A stretch of DNA of 11,022 bases from an uncultured Veillonella sp. (GTDB lineage: Bacteria > Bacillota_C > Negativicutes > Veillonellales > Veillonellaceae), in NCBI GenBank assembly GCA_900765235.1, contig CAAFRK010000208.1:1-11022 (forward strand), written 5' to 3'. A program made the translations under genes and the position numbers. The notes under the pieces were generated by a model. That model saw only the letters and a list, made by a program, of their open reading frames with translations, did no database searches and was not told the origin of the DNA. Below are positions 6,891 to 11,022 of the stretch, piece by piece (position 1 is the first letter of the stretch; each line of letters starts with the position of its first letter).

Positions 6891-8009
6891 TTATTGATTA
6901 CGCTTTACAACTACGATAGGTTGAGAAACATTTTCTACTTGCTCTTCTTGTTCTTCTACTGCTGCTGGTTCCTCTGTTGTTGTTTCATTTTCATCAACAG
7001 CCGCTTCATTAGTATCTACAGTTTCTTCAGATTCATCTGCTACATTCGGTACAGTTACAGCTTCAGCTAATTCATCATCACTATGAGCTAAACCGTCACC
7101 ACCAATTACAAGACCTTGAATTGTTACAGAATCTTGAGGTTGTACATAAATTGTTGCACCAGCAGGGTACTCAATATTTTTCCCCTTAACAAAGGCACCA
7201 CCTACTAAACCTACTGGTCCAAGTAAAACAGCACCAGCTACGGATGCACCTGCAGCTTTTACTTCATTACGAGTTTTGTCTTTAGCTTCTTTACCTTGTA
7301 CAGCAGTGAATTCTGTACCATCGATAGCAGGAATAGTATCGAATGTAATATCTAATGCACCATTACGACCAAAGGAACGAGCCTTTTTCAAAGAAGTAAT
7401 TGTACCAGAACCTACTGTACCTGCAGGAACTAATAACACATTGCCATCCATAACATTTTCAGCTACTGTGAAAGCAACAGTGTCGCCTTCATGGCTAGTT
7501 TTTGAAGAAACAGCATCATTCAATGTAACTTTGAAAACTTGATTGCCCGCTAATGTACCCACTTGATTTGTAAGCGTTACATTACTGCCATATACTTTTG
7601 TTTTTAAAGAAATAATACGTTTTTGTAGAGAGCCGCTACCAATACGACCATTAACGCTACGTTCCATCTTTTCTACGCGATCTACAAGAGAACCTGCGTT
7701 AATGCTATTTTGATATGTATATTCAAGCGCATCCATTTCTTCGCGCAAAGAAATGTTTGTGCCACTACCTTCTACGGAGTTATAGAGGGAATCAACACGT
7801 TTGCTCAATGTAGCAGAATTGCCATTGAAACCAGTACCATACACGGTTTCATCAAGTTGATTAATGCGGTCCACTACAGCACCATCTTGTACTGCACCAT
7901 ATACAGTAGTTTCCAAAACATTTGTTTTCTCTGTAACTGTGCCAGGAGCAGCAAATGCAGTGCCTGAAATCAAGGATGCCATTAAAAGTGTAAGTACTTG
8001 CTTCTTCAT
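6891..8009 (-). CDS. Exported repeat protein of unknown function
   Basis: I do not recognise this 372-residue protein. It has a signal peptide (1-20, ending AFA). Residues about 31-151 hold five to six degenerate 20-residue repeats with the pattern L-x-x-x-V-Y-G, a Gly/Ser/Asn linker, then S-L-x-x-R-V/I (for example LETTVYG, LDETVYG, LKTKVYG). Residues about 158-290 look like a beta-rich domain (VPAGTVGSGTITSLKKARSFG) interrupted by a Gly/Ala/Val segment (AAGASVAGAVLLGPVGLVGG, 252-271) that could insert in a membrane. The tail, about 311-362, is acidic and rich in Glu, Thr and Val. ATG 8009 is chosen because GGAGG lies 6 bases upstream; an upstream in-frame GTG would use that same ribosome site as codons. 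It ends 37 bases before lptD, so it is probably in that operon and concerned with the envelope. Confidence 0.8.
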   Translation of the reverse strand: MKKQVLTLLMASLISGTAFAAPGTVTEKTNVLETTVYGAVQDGAVVDRINQLDETVYGTGFNGNSATLSKRVDSLYNSVEGSGTNISLREEMDALEYTYQNSINAGSLVDRVEKMERSVNGRIGSGSLQKRIISLKTKVYGSNVTLTNQVGTLAGNQVFKVTLNDAVSSKTSHEGDTVAFTVAENVMDGNVLLVPAGTVGSGTITSLKKARSFGRNGALDITFDTIPAIDGTEFTAVQGKEAKDKTRNEVKAAGASVAGAVLLGPVGLVGGAFVKGKNIEYPAGATIYVQPQDSVTIQGLVIGGDGLAHSDDELAEAVTVPNVADESEETVDTNEAAVDENETTTEEPAAVEEQEEQVENVSQPIVVVKRNQ

Positions 8010-8032
8010 AAATTCCTCCACAACGTATCTAA

Positions 8033-8049
8033 TGTATAACTGTTATACA
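8033..8049. promoter_or_regulatory. 17-bp palindrome upstream of the repeat-protein gene
   Basis: TGTATAAC, one central base, then GTTATACA: a perfect 8-bp inverted repeat, 23 bases before the ATG at 8009 and 3 bases from the preceding terminator stem. The spacing is right for an operator or for overlap with a -10 region (TATACA), but no good -35 box is visible. It is a candidate site for a dimeric repressor controlling the envelope operon. Confidence 0.45.
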
Positions 8050-8052
8050 ACA

Positions 8053-8084
8053 GAATAAGCACGGGCCTAAGACCGTGCTTATTC
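8053..8084 (-). terminator. Hairpin terminator after the small exported protein gene
   Basis: A perfect 12-bp stem (GAATAAGCACGG at 8053-8064, its reverse complement at 8073-8084) with an 8-base loop lies 33 bases after the stop of the 148-residue gene. The T-run is poor (TTATTCTGTTG on the minus strand), so termination may be partial or the stem may protect the RNA end. It separates this gene from the envelope operon. Confidence 0.7.
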
Positions 8085-8117
8085 CCTGAGTCTACTATTT
8101 TATATGCTCAGTGGCCA

Positions 8118-8564
8118 TTAAATTTTCAAATCGATAATCGCAGATACACCTACGCCTTGAACACGAGATGCACCAACTGGGTTTGTGCTATCAACAGGTA
8201 CTAAACCTTTAACACGAACCATACCGTTAAAGCTACCTTCTACTTGGGCAACGGCTTTAACTTGTTCAATGCTAGATGCAGGACCAGTAACTTGAGCAGC
8301 ACCGATATAACCTTTTGTACCAATACTGATGATAGGTACAACTTTAGTTGTATATTCTGTGCTTAAGTTATTTTGTTTCAATAATTTATTCAAGAAAGAG
8401 TCAATTTGTGGACCGAATTTGTTGATAACAATACCGATACCACCAATTTTAGCTGCACCGCCAAGAATACTGCTAAGGCCGCCAGCTTGAGTAGTCAAGA
8501 TACCGCCAAATGCAGTTGTAGTTAAACAAATCCCTAGAACAGCTGTAATAATCTTCTTTTTCAT
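8118..8564 (-). CDS. Small exported glycine-rich protein of unknown function
   Basis: I do not recognise this 148-residue protein. The first 27 residues are a signal peptide (KKK, hydrophobic core, then ILTTQA) with likely cleavage before GGLSS. Cys13 lies inside the hydrophobic core and LGIC is not a proper lipobox, so it is probably not a lipoprotein. The mature part starts with a glycine-rich, partly hydrophobic stretch (LSSILGGAAKIGGIGIVINK, 30-49), then a short helix-like PQIDSFLNKLLKQ, then about 80 residues of beta-like sequence rich in Val and Gly (YIGAAQVTGP, VEGSFNGMVRVKGLVP, VQGVGVSAIIDLKI). GGAGG lies 8 bases before the ATG. It has its own terminator and probably its own promoter, so it is a single-gene unit. 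A periplasmic or surface location is inferred from the signal peptide only. Confidence 0.75.
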   Translation of the reverse strand: MKKKIITAVLGICLTTTAFGGILTTQAGGLSSILGGAAKIGGIGIVINKFGPQIDSFLNKLLKQNNLSTEYTTKVVPIISIGTKGYIGAAQVTGPASSIEQVKAVAQVEGSFNGMVRVKGLVPVDSTNPVGASRVQGVGVSAIIDLKI

Positions 8565-8653
8565 AATAAGCCTCCTATAGATACTTATATTTTAACAAAT
8601 TCTATACATAGATTCTAGTGAAAGTATAAGAACTTACACATAAAGATACTAGC

Positions 8654-8681
8654 ATTGTATAAAAGTCCGATGAACAATCAA
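8654..8681 (-). promoter_or_regulatory. Candidate promoter of the small exported protein gene
   Basis: On the minus strand TTGATT (8676-8681) and TACAAT (8654-8659) are 16 bases apart, matching the consensus in 4 and 5 positions. Transcription would start near 8647, giving a leader of about 80 bases. Other weak -10-like boxes lie closer to the gene, so this is only the best of several. Confidence 0.3.
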
Positions 8682-8786
8682 TGAATTTTACACAACTTAA
8701 TTTAATGCTACCATCATAAAGAATTAGTGTCAATATCAAGTCTAACTCATACTCTATAGGCACAAAATAGTTCTTACCTTTACATA

Positions 8787-8803
8787 TCTTTAAGACTTAA
8801 AGA
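8787..8803. repeat. Short palindrome just downstream of hypE
   Basis: TCTTTAAG, one base, then CTTAAAGA: a perfect 8-bp inverted repeat 16 bases beyond the hypE stop. The stem has few GC pairs, almost no loop and no T-run after it, so it is a poor terminator. It might be a regulator site or chance. No other terminator for the hyp operon is visible. Confidence 0.4.
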
Positions 8804-8818
8804 AACTCAATTATATAA

Positions 8819-9826
8819 TTAGCAGATACGAGGAACTTGATCTTCACCTAACAAATCGATTAAGCGAACACCACCAATAGCAGTTTGCAAACCAACCTTA
8901 CCAATATTCTTATCTAATGTTTTGCCAATTAGCACCGATTCTTTACCTTCTTCAAAGCTGTGAAGAATAGATAGAACTTCATCTGTAACGGATGGATCTA
9001 CCACGAGTACAACCTTTCCTTCATTTGCTAAATATAACGGATCATACCCTAAAATATCACAAACAGATTGTACTTCGGCGTGAATTGGTATAGCCGCTTC
9101 TTCTACCTTAATACCCACTTGGCTTTGATCTGCAATTTCTTTTAAAACAGTCCCTAAGCCACCCCGTGTAGGATCTCGCAATAGAGCCACTTGAGGTCCC
9201 ACTTTATCAAGTACAGCATGAACCATGTTATTTAAAGGAGCACAGTCAGTTTTTAACGCATCAGATAGATCCAATCCAAATCGTTGTCCCATAACAGCAA
9301 TAGAATGATCGCCAATAGCACCAGATAAAATAATATCCATTCCCGCTTTCACACGATGCGGACCAATATCAATCCCCTCCGGAATTATGCCAATCCCCGC
9401 TGTATTTATGTAGATTTTATCTACCTCGCCCTTTTTAACAACCTTAGTGTCTCCTGTAACAATTTGTACATTTGCAGCTTTAGCCATATCCGACATAGTA
9501 TGAAGAATTTCATCTAGCTCATCAAAAGCCAATCCTTCTTCTAAGATAAGTCCACAACTCAAATATTGTGGAATAGCACCATTCATGGCTAAATCATTCA
9601 CAGTACCACAGACAGCTAATTTACCAATATTACCGCCAGGGAAAAACGTTGGTTGTACTACATAGGAATCTGTAGAAAACGCCATACGTCCTGCTGTAAC
9701 GGGAAATTGAGCACCATCATGTAAAGGAGCCAATAAATCATTTGTAAAGTATTTCAAAATAAAACGCTCGGTCAATTCATGACTAAATCGACCGCCATTC
9801 CCATGGACTAAGCGAACTCGTTCCAT
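8819..9826 (-). CDS. hypE: Hydrogenase maturation protein HypE (carbamoyl dehydratase)
   Basis: HypE takes a carbamoyl group from HypF on its C-terminal cysteine and dehydrates it with ATP to a thiocyanate, the source of the CN ligands of [NiFe]-hydrogenase. The 335-residue length is normal. Visible marks are the opening VRLVHGNGGRF, the AIR-synthase-like motifs STDSYVV (51-57), GTVNDLAM (74-81), VTGDTKVV (123-130), LSGAIGDHS (167-175), RDPTRGGL (217-224), ANEGK (267-271), and the essential C-terminal PRIC with C335. I chose ATG 9826 because the protein then opens as known HypE does and GGGAGG lies 6 bases upstream; a GTG farther upstream would overlap hypD by 56 bases. The hypD stop and this start are one base apart (TAATATG), so translation is probably coupled. 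Confidence 0.95.
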   Translation of the reverse strand: MERVRLVHGNGGRFSHELTERFILKYFTNDLLAPLHDGAQFPVTAGRMAFSTDSYVVQPTFFPGGNIGKLAVCGTVNDLAMNGAIPQYLSCGLILEEGLAFDELDEILHTMSDMAKAANVQIVTGDTKVVKKGEVDKIYINTAGIGIIPEGIDIGPHRVKAGMDIILSGAIGDHSIAVMGQRFGLDLSDALKTDCAPLNNMVHAVLDKVGPQVALLRDPTRGGLGTVLKEIADQSQVGIKVEEAAIPIHAEVQSVCDILGYDPLYLANEGKVVLVVDPSVTDEVLSILHSFEEGKESVLIGKTLDKNIGKVGLQTAIGGVRLIDLLGEDQVPRIC

Positions 9827-9827
9827 A

Positions 9828-10946
9828 TTAATCCTCCCACGTCGATCCACCACTGGAATAACCGTATTTATACCACGCTGCACAACTACCTTCTACAGAT
9901 ACCATGCAAGCACCAACAGGGTGGTCAGCAGTACAGCTTTTACCAAATAATGGACATTCACTTGGCTTAATAAGCCCTTGCAATACACGACCACATTGGC
10001 ACCCTTTTGGATCAAGAGAAGGCTTTTCAAGCTGGATAGGTAATGCACGTTCCACATCATAGGCTGCATATGCATCCTTTAATCTTAAGCCAGAGTTTGG
10101 AATAACACCGATACCACGCCACGCATCATCACATACATCATATACTTCTTTGATCATCGCTTGCGCTACCGGATTCCCCTTCTGCATAACTACAGAATGA
10201 TAGGTATTACCCACCACAAAATTACCGGTTTTACGTTGCTCTAAAATATTTGCTATAGCAGATAAAATCTCAAGTCCATCAAAGCCAGCAATACAAGACG
10301 GTATGTGATATTCTTCAGGTAAGAATCGGTATGGCTCTTCACCAATAATAACGCTTACATGACCTGGCAAAATAAATCCGTCAATATGCCCCTCTTGTTT
10401 ATCTAATAAAGCTCGTAATGCAGGAGGCACTAATTTATGAGATACAAGGAAGAAAACATTCTTCAGCCCTGCTGCATGAACTGCTTTTACAGTTGCACAA
10501 ATAACGGCAATAGTCGTTTCAAAACCTATAGCCAGAAATACTATTTTCTTATCTGGGTATTTTTTACTAAGTTCTACCACCTCTAAAGGGGTATAAATGA
10601 CATGAATATGGGCGCCCTTTGTTTGAGCCTCACTAAGACTGCTATAGCTACCAGGAACCTTTAACATATCCCCAAAGGTAGCAATAATAACATCATCCCG
10701 TTCAGCATAGGCTAACGCCTTATCCATATACGTTTGATCTGTTACACATACAGGACATCCTGGTCCACTTACAAGTTCAATGCCACTTGGCAATAATTGT
10801 CGAAGACCTTCACGGAAAATCGATACAGTATGTGTACCACAAACCTCCATAAGCCTTACGGTTTCCCCAGGCTCATGAAGGGCATTGATACGTTTTAATA
10901 ACGCATCAGCACTGTTCTGCTTTTCCTGCAAAGTAAGCTTCTTCAA
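9828..10946 (-). CDS. hypD: Hydrogenase maturation protein HypD
   Basis: HypD is the Fe-S scaffold on which, with HypC, the Fe(CN)2CO unit of [NiFe]-hydrogenase is assembled in the cytosol. The protein has 372 residues, as usual. Motifs: MEVCGTHT with C36 (33-40), GPGCPVC with C64 and C67 (61-67), GFETT (141-145), and the [4Fe-4S] region with CQCG (C316, C318), C331, C338, C347 and C355 (GACMVSVEGSCAAW). All expected cysteines are present. The start is a TTG at 10946: an in-frame TAG lies just before it (9 bases upstream), the first internal ATG is at the core motif and too late, and AAGGAG lies 10 bases upstream. The frame overlaps the end of hypC by 41 bases, so translation is probably coupled to hypC. 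Only the start is uncertain. Confidence 0.94.
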   Translation of the reverse strand: MKKLTLQEKQNSADALLKRINALHEPGETVRLMEVCGTHTVSIFREGLRQLLPSGIELVSGPGCPVCVTDQTYMDKALAYAERDDVIIATFGDMLKVPGSYSSLSEAQTKGAHIHVIYTPLEVVELSKKYPDKKIVFLAIGFETTIAVICATVKAVHAAGLKNVFFLVSHKLVPPALRALLDKQEGHIDGFILPGHVSVIIGEEPYRFLPEEYHIPSCIAGFDGLEILSAIANILEQRKTGNFVVGNTYHSVVMQKGNPVAQAMIKEVYDVCDDAWRGIGVIPNSGLRLKDAYAAYDVERALPIQLEKPSLDPKGCQCGRVLQGLIKPSECPLFGKSCTADHPVGACMVSVEGSCAAWYKYGYSSGGSTWED

Positions 10947-11022
10947 GTTCTTCTAGCTCCTTAAAGGCCTCTAATGTTTTTTGTGCCTCTTCTTCATCAA
11001 CAATGTGTACAGCAAAACCCGC
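10906..11022 (-). CDS. hypC: Hydrogenase maturation chaperone HypC, C-terminal end only
   Basis: The last 38 codons and the stop (TGA, 10906-10908) of a gene that enters from the right edge. The residues AGFAVHIVDEEEAQKTLEAF match the end of HypC/HypG proteins, in which HAGFA(I/V) and a following acidic helix are typical. HypC (about 75-90 residues) carries the Fe unit with HypD and delivers it to the hydrogenase large subunit. The N-terminal part with the essential Met-Cys lies outside the window. The acidic tail (KELEELEEAYFAGKAEQC) is slightly longer than in many HypC. The gene overlaps hypD by 41 bases, which supports a hypC-hypD-hypE order in one operon. Confidence 0.85.
   Translation of the reverse strand, partial: AGFAVHIVDEEEAQKTLEAFKELEELEEAYFAGKAEQC

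Larger units (their letters stand above)
8565..8818. other. Intergenic region between hypE and the small exported protein gene
   Basis: About 254 AT-rich bases with no credible gene on either strand. It holds the hypE 3' end with a weak palindrome (8787-8803), a candidate promoter (8654-8681) and the leader of the 148-residue gene. I see no riboswitch, tRNA or repeat array in it. Confidence 0.6.

Noticed and set aside
8010..8021. Upstream GTG start for the exported repeat protein
   Set aside because: The four extra codons are the ribosome-binding site itself (GGAGG), and the signal peptide fits a start at MKKQ.
8118..8564. Reading the small exported protein as a lipoprotein because of Cys13
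   Set aside because: LGIC has Ile just before Cys, which does not fit a lipobox, and the hydrophobic core continues past it to a good signal peptidase I site.
9827..9883. Upstream GTG start for HypE, overlapping hypD
   Set aside because: HypE proteins open at VRLVHGNGG; the extra 19 residues have no family match, and ATG 9826 has a strong GGGAGG site.
1..11022. Horizontal transfer, prophage or defence island
   Set aside because: Base composition looks even, all genes are on one strand, and no integrase, transposase, tRNA end, long repeat or defence gene is seen.

Overview
The window looks like chromosome from a diderm Firmicute (Negativicutes), most likely Veillonella or a close relative. 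Three things suggest this: AT-rich DNA with strong AGGAGG-type ribosome sites, an LptD-type outer-membrane LPS transporter (an outer membrane is unusual in Firmicutes), and Firmicute-style versions of the other genes. The genus is an inference; no marker gene is present. Every recognisable gene lies on the minus strand, so transcription runs from high to low coordinates. No rRNA, tRNA, CRISPR array, insertion sequence or phage gene was seen. The longest stretch without a gene is about 250 bases (8565-8818).

In transcription order, the first block (11022 to 8819) is the end of hypC followed by hypD and hypE. These build the Fe(CN)2CO group of [NiFe]-hydrogenases. The genes overlap or almost touch, and HypD appears to start at TTG. 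Next is a single small exported protein of unknown function (8118-8564), followed by a perfect 12-bp hairpin terminator.

The second block (8009 to 4423) is an envelope operon: an exported repeat protein with a glycine-rich segment and acidic tail, a short LptD/OstA-like protein with no cysteine in its mature part, and galU (UDP-glucose synthesis). A terminator follows galU. Together they point to LPS export and sugar-nucleotide supply for the cell surface.

The third block (4254 to 697) is the most interesting: a MaoC-type hot-dog dehydratase, the biotin transporter subunit BioY, a thiolase and an AMP-forming acyl-CoA ligase. It recalls the Bacillus subtilis yhfU-yhfT-yhfS (bioY, ligase, thiolase) group assigned to the biotin regulon, with a dehydratase added. 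Its promoter is close to ideal and carries two perfect inverted repeats, one over the -35 box and one over the -10 box. A strong hairpin lies between bioY and the thiolase and may reduce expression of the enzymes relative to the transporter. The cluster could make, activate or salvage a biotin precursor such as pimelate, or handle another acyl chain; the sequence does not decide. A nucleoid-associated protein gene of the YejK/NdpA type follows and runs off the left edge.
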